This document shows positions 20,802-33,806 of a DNA stretch of 64,000 nucleotides, one piece after another. A program made the translations under genes and the position numbers. Positions within the stretch are counted from its first letter, which is position 1; each line of letters opens with the position of its first letter. The notes under the pieces were generated by a model. It was not told where the DNA came from, did no database searches, and was given only the letters and a program-made list of their open reading frames with translations. The stretch covers positions 62,001 through 126,000 of the forward strand of contig JANUWF010001217.1 in NCBI GenBank assembly GCA_026120185.1, in the 5' to 3' direction. The DNA comes from Voacanga thouarsii (Eukaryota; Streptophyta; Magnoliopsida; Gentianales; Apocynaceae).

Positions 20802-22709
20802 ATGAATAAGAGTTGGATACAAATCAAGAATAAATTGGATCCTAGATATCAAAATGAGGTGGAAATTTTTCTTCAATTTGCATATGCACAAAAAGACAAT
20901 CATACAAGGATTCCTTGTCCTAGTGTTCTCTGTAACTTTCGGGATCATCCTAGACAAGTTGTAGAAGATCATTTAATTATAAATAGAATTCGTAGGAGCT
21001 ATGTCCAATGGATATATCACGACGAAACCTTTGAAAATATTGCTGCTCATTCTGATACAGATGACCATGAACATGTTGAGTGTGATGATGATGAGAGAGG
21101 TAGTGAAGATGATGATGATATGGTTGAAATGTTAAATGATATTGGAAATGCCAATTGGGGGGATAGTTGGAATGTAGAAGACAGTAATGGTAATGCAGAA
21201 GGAGATTGTGCTGTGGATAAATTTCTCAAACTTTTAGATGAAGCGAAACAAGAACTCTATCTAGGGCATACACATTTCTCACTATTATCCTTTGTTGTGA
21301 CACTTCTTCATTTGAAGACCACAAGTGGGTAGACCAAGAAATCTTTTGATTTGCTTTTACAAGTTTTTAAGAATGCACTGCCTTCAGGCTCATTGACTCC
21401 CGACTCATATAATAAAGCAAAAAAAATTATTAGAGACTTAGGTTTTAGTTAGGAAAAGATACACTCATGCATCAATGACTGTGTTTTATACAAGAATGAG
21501 TTTGCAGATTTAGACAAATGCCCTAATTTGAAATGTAAGGAACCCCGCTATAAACCTAATTGTTCAAAAATACCTCAAAAGGTCATGCGCTATTTTTCAT
21601 TACAGCCAAGGCTACAAAGGTTCTTTGCGAATAAAAAAGTAGCCTATGATATGAGGTGGCATAAAAAAAGCGTATAAATGATGATAATGTCATGAGGCAT
21701 CCAGTTTATAGTGAAGAATGGAATTACTTTTACCAACAACATGAATTTTTGGCAAAATATTCTCGCAATATTAGGTTAGGGCTTGCTAATGATGGTTTCA
21801 ATCCTTTCCGAAACATGAGTAATTCATATAGTATTATGAAAAAATTTCTAGTGCCCTATAATCTACCTCCTTGGAAATGCATAAAGGATCTCTTCTTCTT
21901 GATGACAATACTTATTTCTGGACCAAAGTCACCAGGAAATGATATTGATGTCTATCTCCAGCCTTTGATTGATGAATTAAACAAATTGTGGCTGCCTAGA
22001 GTCGAGACATTTGATGCATATTTAGGGGAAAGGTTTATGTTGCATGTTGCAATGTTATGGACAATAAATGATTTTTTAGCATATGCAAATTTATCTGGAT
22101 GGAGTACAAAGGGCTATATGGCTTGTCCTATTTGCATGAATGACACTTCTTCTATGCATTTAAGACACAGGAAGAAAATTTATTGTACTAGCCATCATCA
22201 TTTTTTGCCTACAAACCATATATGGAGGAGAGAGAGAAAATCATTTACTAGAGAGGCTGATTTAAGGGGTCCAACCAAGCGTTTGAATGGTCAGAAAATT
22301 TTAGAGCAATTTGCAGCAATGGATGATGTGGAGTTTAGAAAATCACAAGAGTTACTCTAACAAAGAAAGAGGAAACGCAGAGACAATGACTCAAATTGGA
22401 CTAAGAAAAGTATATTCTTTGAGCTGCCATATTGGAAAGATCTTCATATCAGACACAATATAGATATCATGCATGTAGTGAAGAATGTATTTGATATAGT
22501 TTTTGGCACAATAATGGGAATTAAAGGTAAAACAAAATATGGTTGGAAATATCGCAGAGATTTGATGGAATTGGGGATACGGCCAGAACTGCATTTGATC
22601 TCTAAGGGTGATTCATTTGAGACTCCTATGGCTTGCTACAATTTAACTCAAAATGAGAAAAGGAAAGTATGTGAATTCTTGAGTTCCATTAAATATCCTG
22701 ATGGTTTTG
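20802..22709 (+). pseudogene. TNP2-like CACTA transposase with Transpos_assoc domain
   Basis: Starts MNKSWIQIKNKLDPRYQNEV after an AG splice-acceptor-like site and shows the transposase-associated domain (IPCPSVLCNF, DHLIINRIRRSYVQWIYH), an acidic linker (DDDERGSEDDDD), then TNP2: ELYLGHTHFSLLSFVVTLLH, LDKCPNLKCKEPRYK, RNIRLGLANDGFNPFRNMS, LVPYNLPPWKCIKD, PKSPGNDIDVYLQPLIDELN, LWTINDFLAYANLSGWSTKG, YWKDLHIRHNIDIMHVVKN. Breaks: TAG at 21330, TAG in GFS*EKIHS (~21450), a one-base loss in an A-run at ~21667, and TAA at 22358. An LTR insertion ends it at 22709, right after YPDGF. It would cut and join transposon ends in the nucleus. Confidence 0.93.
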
Positions 22710-24243
22710 TGATGTGTACGAATTTGGGTATAAAAAATCATATAAAAATAAACGCATTCCCAATCAAGTTTAAATTAAAACGTTAACCCCAAATTACACA
22801 TATGAGCAAGCGTACTCATCATTAAGCATAGCATAGGATTAAAACGAGTATCGATCCTCAAGGAACAAGTATGCAGTAATCACTTTTCTTTCATTATTTA
22901 ACTGACTCAATAAAGTGAAAATGAATAAAAAGAAAAATAAAATAAAATAAAAGAATATATACATGTCAATGATGGAGAATTATGTAACTCAAACCATTAT
23001 TTTGACAAACATGACCTTAAAATACCCAATCATTATCATAACTAATCATTCTCTTGGCATCATGAAGGATTAAGATAGATTCACTTCTTTTCCAATCCAT
23101 GAAATCACTATCTTCTAGACAAATTAGCATCACATATCATGTCTAAACTAATTCACCCAAAAGATACATTAAACACAATTCTCGATTAAATCTCCATATC
23201 CTGGCAAATTTAAAATATGAAATTAACCAATGAATCCATATCATGGCAGACATCAATTAACCTTTAATTACTCGGTTTTTAGCAATTAACACCTTTTTTC
23301 CAAGTAAGTTAATAGACAACAAATATGAAATTAATGAATTGAGACCACTATCAACCCCTTTTCCAAGCAAGTTAATAGAAAGAAATAACAAATTAATCTT
23401 GTAATTAGCATAAGTAAGTAAATACCAAGAATAACAATCAATTAATCAAAAGATCAAAATAACTCTAAAAATCATAAATATTGAAAACAATGTCAAATTA
23501 CAATAAAATAATTAATACATCATTGTTTAAGAAAAAAAAACAAAGTTAAAAGAAAGCACTCATAGACAAGCCTCATTCTTCTTCTTTCGTAGACTTTCTT
23601 GTACAATCCTCATTGATTTGATGAATTTCTCCTTGAACTTAAGTGATTTTGTGTTTTGCTTCTTGAATTCATACCTTTGACTTGTATTTTTCCTAGGCTT
23701 TAGAAGTACCTAAATTCGTCCTTCTAAGGTTTCTGGCCGAATAGAAGTAGAAAAATACCAAAACTCTGAAAATTGCCAAAAATGCGCACGAAAATTGAGA
23801 CACCGCCTCTGTACCAATGCACAGCCGACACCGCCTGTCCTACCTAGGGCCGGCGCGGGTTGCATTCTATTTCTCTATCCGTTTGCCGATTTTTCACGAT
23901 TTTCGTACCAAGTTCTTCCAGGTCACAGCCAGCACCGCCTCTGGGCTCCCAACTAGTGCCAACTGTGTTCTGTTTAGCCCTGTTTTGCCTATTTTTTATC
24001 ATCTCAAAGTACGTGTCAGCAGCACATGACCGACGCCGCCTGTCTTGTCCTGGCCAGCACCACCTCTAGTCTGTTTAGCGACGATTTTGCCTTATTTTAC
24101 TCCTAAAATCTGAAATAATGCACAAAATACCTTTTCAATGATAAAATATCAAATATGAAGGAATATGACCAGTTATTACACAAAATGTATCACAAAATTG
24201 CCTCAAATAATTAGGAAATATATGACTAATTTAGGCCCTATCA
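22710..24243 (-). repeat. Athila/Tat-like LTR, copy B (1534 bp)
   Basis: On the minus strand it starts TGATAGGGCCTAAATTAG and ends CGTACACATCA. It aligns along its length with copy A (10609-12147), which is 5 bp longer. It carries the GC-rich block at 23805-24070 (CCGACACCGCCTGTC and GGCCGGCGCGGG). Both boundaries are fixed: TNP2 coding sequence on one side, the polypurine tract on the other. Confidence 0.85.
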
Positions 24244-24950
24244 CATTCCCCTACACTTAGTTCTTTGCTTGTCCTCAAGCAAAGTATCAAAGACAAGTAG
24301 AAAAACATAAGTTTTCACAAAATCACTCAATTAATTTCAAAATAATATTTCCAATGCTTTCTTTATTCATGACAACAAAACATATGCTACTATACATTTC
24401 ATAACAAATGCAAGCCTTGTGTAAGTGAAGAATGACTAGTAGAACCATCCCAATACTTAACATCATTCTCAAACCATTGGAAAGAATTTAGTTCAAAAAA
24501 AAAATGCATTCCATAAGCTTACTTTTCATCCACTCTCTCCACTAATCCGAGACATATCATGATTCTATTTAGGTCAAGTAGGACTTTTAAGCTTATAATG
24601 TAAGACTAAAGGGTTTGTAATGTAGCTATCAAACGAAGGATATAGAAAAATTAAATATCAAAGAAGATGAGAGTTTTCAAGAAAAGGATAAATAAAATGT
24701 ACCAATAGATTCTAAACTTTTCTTACTCTCCTATCACAAAACCAATCAAAAACCCATAACCTTATATAGCAATCATACTACAGTTCAAGCAAATCTTGCA
24801 TTCTTTTCATCAATAGTTCTCAACGCATCAATCATATTGTACAAGATCATCAAAATTTCAGCAATTCTTATTCCAACTCAACCAACATTCTTCATGTGCT
24901 CTTCTTTTCTTTTTCTTTCATCTTTTCGGGTAAGAGTATATTTACAAATT
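22710..24950 (-). mobile_element. Athila/Tat-like LTR element fragment nested in the transposase gene
   Basis: On the minus strand a 3' internal piece (24950 down to 24244) leads into a complete LTR (24243 down to 22710). The internal piece ends in a purine-rich AAGTGTAGGGGAATG just before the LTR start, as expected for a polypurine tract. The 5' part of the element is missing, and its right border at ~24950 is approximate, placed where the sequence stops resembling LTR-element leader DNA and CACTA-type sequence resumes. No element genes are visible in the retained part. Confidence 0.72.
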
Positions 24951-25465
24951 ATTTTAAGACATTCTTAGATAGTTAGAATATGAGATTAATTGGAAAAAAG
25001 TTCTAAACTGCTGTGGCCACTATTAGGGGCATTATTCAATAGAGATGCACTAAAAGAGCGACACGGGGAGAGTGGCTCTAATATTTGTTTTTGCTGGAGA
25101 TTCCATCATTACTAAATTTCCTCTAAAGAATATAGAAAACAAAAATATAAGACAATTCTCTCCCTGAATAATTTTTTTTTTTCATTTTAGCTAGGCAAGA
25201 ATTTAAGATCTTGATGAAACTATAGCTATTTTGGCTAGGCAAGTACATTGTTTGATGAAACTATAACTGCCTACTAATTCTTGAAATATTTTCCTAACAA
25301 AGTAATGAGAGGAACTGACCAAAATTGAAACCAGGCCATTAGTACTGGTCACTAGTTCTTTAAATTGACTGAATACAAGTACACAAAGTGTTACTACTTA
25401 CTGCTTAGACCAAATTCATTACAAACCATAAAGATCTCTATTCTTGGATTAACTCTTGCTCTATA

Positions 25466-26457
25466 TTGAAGGATGGCTCTAATATTGTGGAGAATGAAAA
25501 GGCCAAAGTAGCTGTCTTCAAACAGCTAAATGTGCAATATAGAAACATGCGTTACAAGCTTCATTTGCACTTTAAAAAGTTTGGTAGTAAAGAGAAAGCT
25601 TTGCAACATAAACCAAAAAAAATCAAAGACGAAAATGACTGGAAATGGCTTTGTGAATACTTCTGTACAGAAGAGTTTTTGGTATGCTCTTGTAGTAGTT
25701 AGACTGTGAATATTAAACTAATGCTTTTGTAGAAGTTGACTTCATACATTTCTCTACTTTGTAAAAGAAAATGAGAAAGAGGAATAGTGAAGCTCGTGCC
25801 AAGAACACTATACCACATACAGCTGGAACAAAATCCATTGCACGATTGTAAGATGAGAAGGTTAAAACTATTTTCATGTTTTATTCTGATCTATAACAAT
25901 TGGATAAGATAGAATAAGCTAACTCATACTGCGTTTTGTAATTTTTTTTTTTTTTTTTTTTGCAGAAAAGGAAGGAAGGAACAAAACTTAATGACATTGA
26001 AATTTACCAAGTCACAAGATTTTCCAAGAAAAAGAAAGACTTTGTAAATGAAAAAGCGAAGGAGAATCTGGTTTGCAAAACAATTCTAAGTCTTCTTAAC
26101 TATCATATGTTAGGATTTATCACTTTTCATGACAATTTCTTTTTCTTTTCTTTTTCTGTTTAGGAGAAAATGAAAGAAATGCAGCAAACAACAACAATGA
26201 GCACTGCTGACATTTTCAAGGAAACCATCGACCATATACCTGGGCATATACGTGGCAGAGGTGTAACCAAAAAACAAAGTTCCTTCAATGAAGATCAATA
26301 TCTTACCGAGTTGGAGAAGAATAGACGCCTTAGACAAGAAGCTAAGCAGAAAGCTGCTACAATAGCAGAAGAAATTGCAACTTTGAAAGAGGACCAAAGG
26401 AAGACAAATGAGCTTGTGGCAAAAATTCTTGAGCAATTGGGAAGGGCCCCAGAGTAG
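25466..26457 (+). pseudogene. Second CACTA gene (Transposase_24 / TNPA-like), in pieces
   Basis: Three exon-like pieces in order: 25466-25690 (NVQYRNMRYKLHLHFKKFGS, then NDWKWLCEYF), 25771-25860 (NSEARAKNTIPHTAGTKSIA followed by RL and a TAA), 25966-26070 and 26164-26457 (ADIFKETIDHIPGHIRGRGV, then a coiled coil rich in E/K/Q and a stop after LGRAPE). IPHTxGTKSxARL and HIRGRGVT are hallmarks of the En/Spm second ORF. GT/AG-like sites and a T-rich tract (25938-25960) suggest introns. In En/Spm the partner protein binds subterminal repeats and helps excision. Confidence 0.8.
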
Positions 26458-27949
26458 AACAACTTACATTACAATGTGAGTCAATAAGCTGTGACTTAAA
26501 CATATTTTTGTACCGTCATATTTCTTTTAAGAAATGACTTTGTTGCTAGCTATGGATATTCATTCTCTATTTTCTTTTGTTGTTTCTAGATAAGTGGAAT
26601 GAGGGTAGACAAGATCACTGTTTTGGCTGCAAAATGTACATGAGTAAGTTGCTATTACTTCGGATGCATTTGTGGTGGCAGAAAATACCAGATGCATGCT
26701 CCTGGCTATTATATTATGGTGGCCTGTTTGGTCTACATATTGTATTTGATGGTAGCATAACTTATCTCTAATCTTTTTGTTTGATTTAACTAACAATTAT
26801 ACATTATGCAGAGGTATATAACTGGCTACTTTATGCATTCATATTGTGTCCCTTTTCACTTTAGATTGTAAGAAGTGAGATTTAACTACCTCAGTGTGAC
26901 AGTTTCTAGTTTGAAAAACATCAGTTGACAACTTGTTCTTTTAGGATGAACATGATATAAAACTAAACATATTAGAAGTGTTGGTAGCCATGATTGTAAT
27001 ATTTATGAAATAGGAGAAAAGTGGGGAGGGTGAGGAAAGATGAGAGAGTAGTAGTTTTGCCAAAATTTAAAGTATACGTGGGACTCATAGTAGGAAAGAG
27101 AGTGATGATGAGATTTGATTGAGAAGTGATTAGATTTAACAAAGGCTACTGTAGTCATTTTTGTAGCATTTGCTCCGGCAGGAGGACAATTGATCTTGTA
27201 ATATCGCCAGCATAGGTCCATAGATTGAGTATTACTTTATTGATTTTTTAGTAACATATTTTCCTTATACACATTTGATTACTTGATTGTTAAAATGCTT
27301 AGAACATAATATTTCAAATTATTTTGCATTAAAAGAAAGGAAATGTTGTGATATTTCTGTTCATTTAATTTTTCTTTTTTTAACTTTGACATTATAGTTA
27401 AGCTCACTTGTTTCTTTAAACTTGTTAATTTTGCAGATTTTTGGGGTTATGATATGAGCCATGGAGTAGCTAACTATGAGGTGGCCAACATATCAAGTTC
27501 AATCTCACTTATATATTTTATGCCCATGGTTGGTGTATATTTTTGGATAGTAACCCGTGTCAAAATATATTAGATATGAAAATTGAAAAAGACTTAACTG
27601 TACATCTTTTTGTTTTTTGTGAATGATGTTACAGATGTATTCATAAAAGGATCTACTTAGTGATATTATTATAAAATATAATATTATATATTTTGGGTAT
27701 TCATGTTTTCTTCAATTTTGTTATTGTAAATTTTTATTCTTGGTTTATCATGTCCAGGGAATTTTGAACTACACAATGACAAAAATTATAAGATAATATA
27801 TTACTTATGGATAAGGACTAGATAAATAAATAAAATGATATAGTAAAAAGTTGTCACTATATATAATATAATATTGACAGGAAAGAAAGGAAAAAGAATA
27901 GCATATAGAGGAATGGAATGAGATGAAAGTATGGAAATATAGACATGAG
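26458..27949. other. Right internal region of the CACTA, no gene recognised
   Basis: AT-rich, with only short frames. The stretch 27439-27560 is less AT-rich but matches nothing I know. This is probably the 3' untranslated part of the transposase gene and a spacer. Confidence 0.4.
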
Positions 27950-28685
27950 GTGAGGCTTAAATTGGTGATAACAAATTAATATTGTCACTAACTTTCCTAA
28001 GAATATTGATAATAAAGGTTGTCACTATTAAGAAATAGGGTTGTCACTGTTAATGGAACATAAGTGACAAGAAATATGGTTGTCATACTGATGTTATCCA
28101 AGGCGGACGTTGTCAACTGTCACGAATGAATGAACAATTAGTGACAAGGCGGATGTTGTCACTAATAAGTGACCAATTAGTGACAATATAATGGTAAAAG
28201 TGACGATCTTTTAAAAAAATCAGTGACGAGGCATGTTGTCACTAATAATTGACTGCATTAGTGACAACTGGAATAATGACACTAAACATCAACATTTAGT
28301 GACAACAATAACTTCTTGTCACTAATGTTATCCAAGGTGGAGGTTGTCACTAATGAATGACCAATTAGTGACAATGAGGATGTTGTCACTAATAAGTAAT
28401 CAATTAGTGACAATATATTGGCAAAAAGTGACGATCTTTGAAACAAATTAGTGACGTGGAATGTTATCACTAATACTTGATTACATTAGTGACAACCGGA
28501 ATATTGTCACTAAAATGCAACATTCAGTGACAAAAAAAGTTGTTGTCACTACACACCTTTAGCGACATAGCTTTAGTGACATTGAAGTGACAACAAATAT
28601 TTTGTCACTAAATGTCTTTAATGACAATATTTCTGCATGTAGTGACAACATTACGTTGTCACTAAAGGTCACTCTTCTTGTAGTG
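27950..28685. repeat. Right subterminal repeat zone of the CACTA
   Basis: Dense TTAGTGACAA / TTGTCACTAA motifs, as at the left end. A ~235-bp unit is tandemly duplicated: 28090-28318 and 28325-28550 share GTTATCCAAGG, AGTGACGATCTTT and the final AACTGGAAT/AACCGGAAT words. Confidence 0.88.
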
Positions 28686-28688
28686 AGT

Positions 28689-28760
28689 ATTTTGAACCAT
28701 CCAAACCACATCATCCCCTTCTATGCTGTCTGATGAAAAAATGCTATGGTTTATATCCTG
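28689..28760 (-). pseudogene. Upstream end of the older CACTA transposase
   Basis: Minus-strand translation gives GDDVVWMVQN. When the 13-kb insertion and one AGT copy are skipped, it runs on into GINDFNNVSEESED at 15672. That is the acidic linker in front of the TNP2 domain, so the insertion point lies within this old gene. Confidence 0.6.
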
Positions 28761-31300
28761 GGAAGATATGCGTGTATCTCTATAAACATGCTTTTTTTGT
28801 ACTAATGTATGAAACCCTACATTTAACAATATTTGTTTGACATTTATTGTACTATAAAAATATCTATTCTAACACTTCATATAAGGACAATGGATTTTGA
28901 CTCCATTGGATTTATCAATTAATTCAAATTCAAAGGTATTCAAACCCTTATTATATTCATCACCTAAATGATCATTTGAGTATATTCATGACCAGCCCAT
29001 CCCTTAGCATGGAGAACAAAGTAGGTTATTGCAAATATTTAGGTAATATACAAGTTTCTTCATATCTATTTAAGTAGATTTTAAACAATAGATTTATAGT
29101 TAAATAAGGATGGATATTTTCTGATGTAAGATTCTCAATTTTTGAAAAAAAATTGACACAATATTCCCTATAAATTGACCATTTTTCAGACACTAGGCCA
29201 TCTCCAGATGCATCAATCATTCAGTTCAACTAACAAGAATAGAACAATCAATAATATATAGTATAAAACTAACTTAAAGTTTATCACCCATTACTTATAG
29301 AGAGTAATCACGCATCACTCACGGAAAATGATCACCCATCGCTCATAGAGATCCAGTCATGCAAACCAAACCTTAATATTGTTATGAAAGTAGATACCTA
29401 TATACCTTTAAAGAAATAATTTTAGAAATTTGCTATCTTTGATTGCAATAAGTGGCTTTAATTTCTGGAGTAATTATTTCCCTCTGCATTTTAGACAACA
29501 ACAATGTAAACATTCTTCCCAAGTCTTATAGGAAACCAAAATAAATATTTATAATTTCATTCATTTTTGTTTTGCTTTTGAGATATGCCAAAAAGATATA
29601 TTTAAAGAGAAAAGGTAGATTTTTTATGTTTCCACATTTCTTATCTTTAAAGTCATTTTTAGACAATACAACCAAAGCCCAAAGAAAGAATGTATGACCT
29701 CTACAATAGGAGAGGAGATAACTTACAAACACATACTAATAGTTATTAGAATGCCATAGATCACAAAAATTGGAACTAAGAGAAGAAGCATGAACAAATA
29801 ATACTTGTTCTTTCACATTTAAAGAAAGCACTAACATATTATTCTAGAGATGTCTAAACAAGCTCCCTACATATAGCTAAAACTAAAAAGAAGTGTCTAT
29901 AATTTGAAGATATCATAAAGACCTAAAAATATATATTCACAAGAGGATCTGTTTTTGTGCTTCTTCAAACAAATTCTTTAGATTTCATATAGGATTGAAA
30001 TTAATAGTAAATGATGCATATAATATTAAAGGATTGTTAAGCATTCTATAAAAGAGAAATTATATTCAACAATCACAGGACAAACCATTTAGAAAAATAT
30101 TTCCAGACATTATTAAAGAACCCAGAGGAAACAAATATCAAAAAACCATCACAAAGTCGAACCTCCATTAGCTAAACCCCCATCCTAAAATCCTTCAGAA
30201 ACATAATAACATAGTCCTAGAAGCTGGTTATCAGAAATTATGACATTGAAATGAAATTTCACAATGATTCATATGTTTTGAGAAACTTTAACCAAAATTG
30301 GATAAGCTTGCTTCAAAATCTAGTAATATAGTGCATTTTTCATTACATAAGCCAAGGACTAGAGAAGAAAGGAAAACAATAACATAGTTTTTCAATCTCA
30401 ACCTCCTTCCCACAAAAATATGATAGCTTTAGTCCCTATTGAGCATGAGGAGGAAGGAGAATAGCAAAATGAAGTCGTAAGCAGAGGAAAATAGACAGAC
30501 ATAATGAATTAATGCTTTAGCAACTAAATTAAAGTTCACACATTTACTAAAGTTCCAACTAGACAAGCACGAGAATCATAGTATTTGTGAACTGAACAAC
30601 CTATAATCGCAAAGGAGTGCAAAAAAAAATCCTTTAGTCATGGAAAAAAAACGATGGATTTGAACCTTACTTTAGCACTCCCAACAAGGAAAAACAACAA
30701 ATAAAGTCCATCAACAAAAGAATATGGTTGGATATGTTATGAAACATTGATGTAACATCCATAGAAGACATAGATTGTACATGGTATGAAAAGGAAAAGG
30801 ATAATAGGGTAAAAAGTTCAAGCTAAAATATTGTCTACATATCTAGCTAGATGCTATATATTGGCTTTCATGTGATAGATTTAGATCATGCGGAAATAAT
30901 TTATGTAGAGCAAAAATTAAAACAAAATCCATGCAAAGGAATCACTCGTATATAATTAAACGGATCAAGAGAGGGAAGAACAATTTGTTTCCTGAAAAAT
31001 GCAACTTTTGAAATTTTCCTTCGTGCGCACAGAGCCCTTCCGTAGATTTGTTCGAGCCTTGAACCACTAAATTTCAAGAATAGGAATTTCTTTAATATTG
31101 ATTCACACGGGAATGTATTCAAGAATCGCTAAAATTTTCTACTAGAAAAATAATATAGCAGTTGTAGAATTAATTTGTTCCAAAGAAGGAATAACAGGAA
31201 AATGAAGGTTTCTATATTGTTGTGTTTTTTTCCAACAAAAACGAGTGGCTTCCGTGTATGTACATATTAATACCCATATGAACCGCCTCTTGGTTAGAAA
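28761..31300. other. Unassigned AT-rich region
   Basis: Short frames only (none above 75 codons) and no similarity I recognise. At 29281-29350 the phrase TCACCCATTACTTATAGAGA, with variants such as TCACCCATCGCTCATAGAGA, is repeated three times. The rest shows no termini or tandem structure. Confidence 0.35.
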
Positions 31301-31312
31301 CATATACAAAAA

Positions 31313-31560
31313 TAGGGCTGCTCACGGTCGGGTCAGTTCGAGAATTTTGGTATCCCTAGTACCGTCCCGAAACTTCAATTCCACTAAATCTTCAGTATTA
31401 GTCCCGAACCGAAGTTCCAAAATCTCCGTCTTGACTTGTCCCGAAGTTTCGAGACAAGTCGGGATGGATATTCGGGACTTCGGTTCGGGACAAGTCGAGA
31501 CGGAGATTCGGATATTTCGGTTCTAACGGGACCAAATCAGTACCAATAAGATTTTAGAGA
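31313..31560. repeat. GC-rich nested palindromes, possible hAT transposon end
   Basis: Begins TAGGGCTGCTCACGGTCGGG, like the tips of plant hAT elements. GTCCCGAACCGAAGTTCC (31401-31418) pairs with GGGACTTCGGTTCGGGAC (31474-31491), and ATCTCCGTCTTGACTTGTCC (31422-31441) pairs with GGACAAGTCGAGACGGAGAT (31488-31507). These overlap as alternative stems. No transposase and no 8-bp duplication were found. Confidence 0.45.
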
Positions 31561-31580
31561 GTTTTAAAATATTTTTTACC

Positions 31581-31609
31581 ATATATATATATATATATAT
31601 ATATATATT
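31581..31609. repeat. (TA)n microsatellite
   Basis: About 14 TA units. A similar run of about 16 units occurs at 33691-33722. Confidence 0.95.
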
Positions 31610-32854
31610 GCAATCCATATAGTAAATGTTCCTGTTTAGTACAACATCATATGCCAAATGTTTGTTTAAAAAATGTTTATAATACAATAACATACATCAA
31701 AACTCCAAAGAGTATTCATGAACTCCCTAATTGAAAGAACTTCATCAGCTACACTCCATTACCAGAAATCATTTCATCTTCTTCCACAATTCCATCTGAA
31801 AATGTATGCCTAAGAATCATGTCAAACATTTAATAAAGAGCAACTGTAGAAGCTTACAAGTTGTGGCACTGAATCAATTGGATTGTTTTGCAGCAACCAA
31901 CAAGAAATAGCAAAAACTTTTACCCAAAAAAAAAAAAATCAGCCCATACAAAACAGATCACCAAATGAACTAAAAAACTAAAACATCTTATAGAACAGTT
32001 ATGTAACTCCATTATAGACAAATAAGCTCATATTCAAGGGTAAAAAGAAAATCACAACTCCACTATAGACAAATAAACTCAATTTAGCTCCAAATCTCCA
32101 AAACTTTCAAATTTTCAAAATTTTTCAATTTTTCAACAAAATTGTTAAATACCAAGAAAATACCAAGATCATAGATAAAAATTGGACAAAGAATATTACT
32201 AAACTACTCCCCCACACTTAAACTGGACAATATTTTCATTGGCCAAATTTTAACACAAGAAAGCATCTCCAAAGGGACCAAAAAAGAGAAAAGGAGTAGA
32301 AAGTTAAGTAATACCCTCCAAGTGAAATAAGTTCCAATAGTTATCAAAACTAGAAATAGAGAATATGGCTAGTCTAAGAAGACTCTATTCGAACATGTAA
32401 AAGAAAACACAAAGAAAATAATAACAAAATAAAGACATACCTAAAAAAAAGAAAATAACTAAAAATCCTAAGAAAGCAAATAAAGACATGACTCTCTCCC
32501 CCATACTTAAGCAAGAAAATATTTTCCTTATTTGGGAGAAATAACATCTAATAGCTCCAAACACAAAACAAAGATACAAACTCTTTTTACTCATCATGCT
32601 TCCCTATCAAACCTTTGAAAAAGAAATTAATACTCGTTGAAAAAGGTAAGAATGATGAAAGTAGAAATAAGAGAGATTTTTTGAAAAATAGAAGGTTCAT
32701 GAAAATAATTTTTCTCATTAATGCAAAACACATAAACCTCTTTCTCTAATATTCCTTTAGACACACAAATATTTTTATCAACATATAAGTGTACATGGTC
32801 TCTAAAGAATGCATCAAACTTAAAATTACCTTTTAACCCTTCAAAAGAATGTTC

Positions 32855-33259
32855 TCAATTAAAATTTTCCTTTAAACTTAGTATTTGAGTTCTCAAAGAT
32901 GGGATCAAGAAATTCTTATTTTTCAATGCATGATCTACAAAAACTAAGTTACCTCCATTTAGATGGGATGAAGGGTAGTAGTTTTCAACATCCTCTAAGG
33001 ATTTCGTATGATGTAGTATTGAAATATCCAATTTCTTGAAGCATGATAAATTCAACACATCATCATTTAGACCCTTGTTCTCCAAGAGTTGAGAAGAACC
33101 TAAAAAATCATTTGATAAAGAGATATTAGAATTATTAGCACATAAAGGAAAATTGAATACCTCCCTTACCACATTAGATAATTGTTCCTCATATCCTCTC
33201 TCTTTTTCTTGGCGATTCTCTTGTTCAAACGTATGGGTCTTTATGGTATCCTCAACCAA
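32855..33259 (-). CDS. Open frame in the internal region of copy C, unknown product
   Basis: 134 codons, reading MVEDTIKTHTFEQENRQEKE and later FLIPSLRTQILSLKENFN. Lysine-, glutamate- and asparagine-rich, with no family I recognise. Upstream, minus-strand 33260-33480 reads SYNNENLTNLQTRIDVF and LEASMHSF, interrupted by stops, which suggests a longer Gag-like ORF once covered 32855-33480. It could equally be chance openness in decayed leader DNA. Confidence 0.3.
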   Translation of the reverse strand: MVEDTIKTHTFEQENRQEKERGYEEQLSNVVREVFNFPLCANNSNISLSNDFLGSSQLLENKGLNDDVLNLSCFKKLDISILHHTKSLEDVENYYPSSHLNGGNLVFVDHALKNKNFLIPSLRTQILSLKENFN

Positions 33260-33688
33260 CTTGGCTAGTTGTGTTCTTTGATGGTTTATATGTTGGGATG
33301 CTTCTTCATACCATTTAATGGAGAATTTGTATTGGCGACAAAAGAATGCATTGAGGCTTCAAGTGACGTCTCACAAAAAACATCAATCCGAGTTTGCAAA
33401 TTTGTCAAATTCTCATTATTATAACTCATTTGATCTTGTGCACATAAGTAGTTGTCCACGATGATGTCAATCTCGCGCTCAAAGAAAAATAAAAATCAAA
33501 TAGAAAATAAAAAAACAAAAATAATAGAAAAAATAAATAATAGAAAAATAAAGAAAAGAAAAACACATGTATTCACAAACTATCTAAATATAAAAGTTAG
33601 TGGTATTTCCAATACAACATGAAGTAAGTTAGTCAATCAAGTCACACAATGTAACAAACAACAAGATAGAACACTGATTTACACAAAG

Positions 33689-33726
<38 letters not shown>

Positions 33727-33784
33727 CATATGGACATATAAATATAGTTAAATGAACAAAATACAAACTTTCGTGATATAGTTC

Positions 33785-33806
33785 TCCGACAACGGTGCCA
33801 AAAACT
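33785..33806 (-). promoter_or_regulatory. Primer binding site of copy C
   Basis: Minus strand AAGTTTTTGGCACCGTTGTC, directly after the LTR end. The TGGCGCCGTTGCC pattern (here with two changes) is the site used by Athila/Tat-type and related LARD elements, commonly attributed to tRNA-Asp. Confidence 0.75.

Noticed and set aside
22710..22786. Continuation of the TNP2 frame to a stop at 22786
   Set aside because: From 22710 the bases match the end of the Athila/Tat-like LTR seen at 12147, so the last 25 codons of that frame are LTR read-through.
26820..27560. Possible further transposase exon
   Set aside because: No stretch gives a recognisable CACTA protein motif; only short frames broken by stops.
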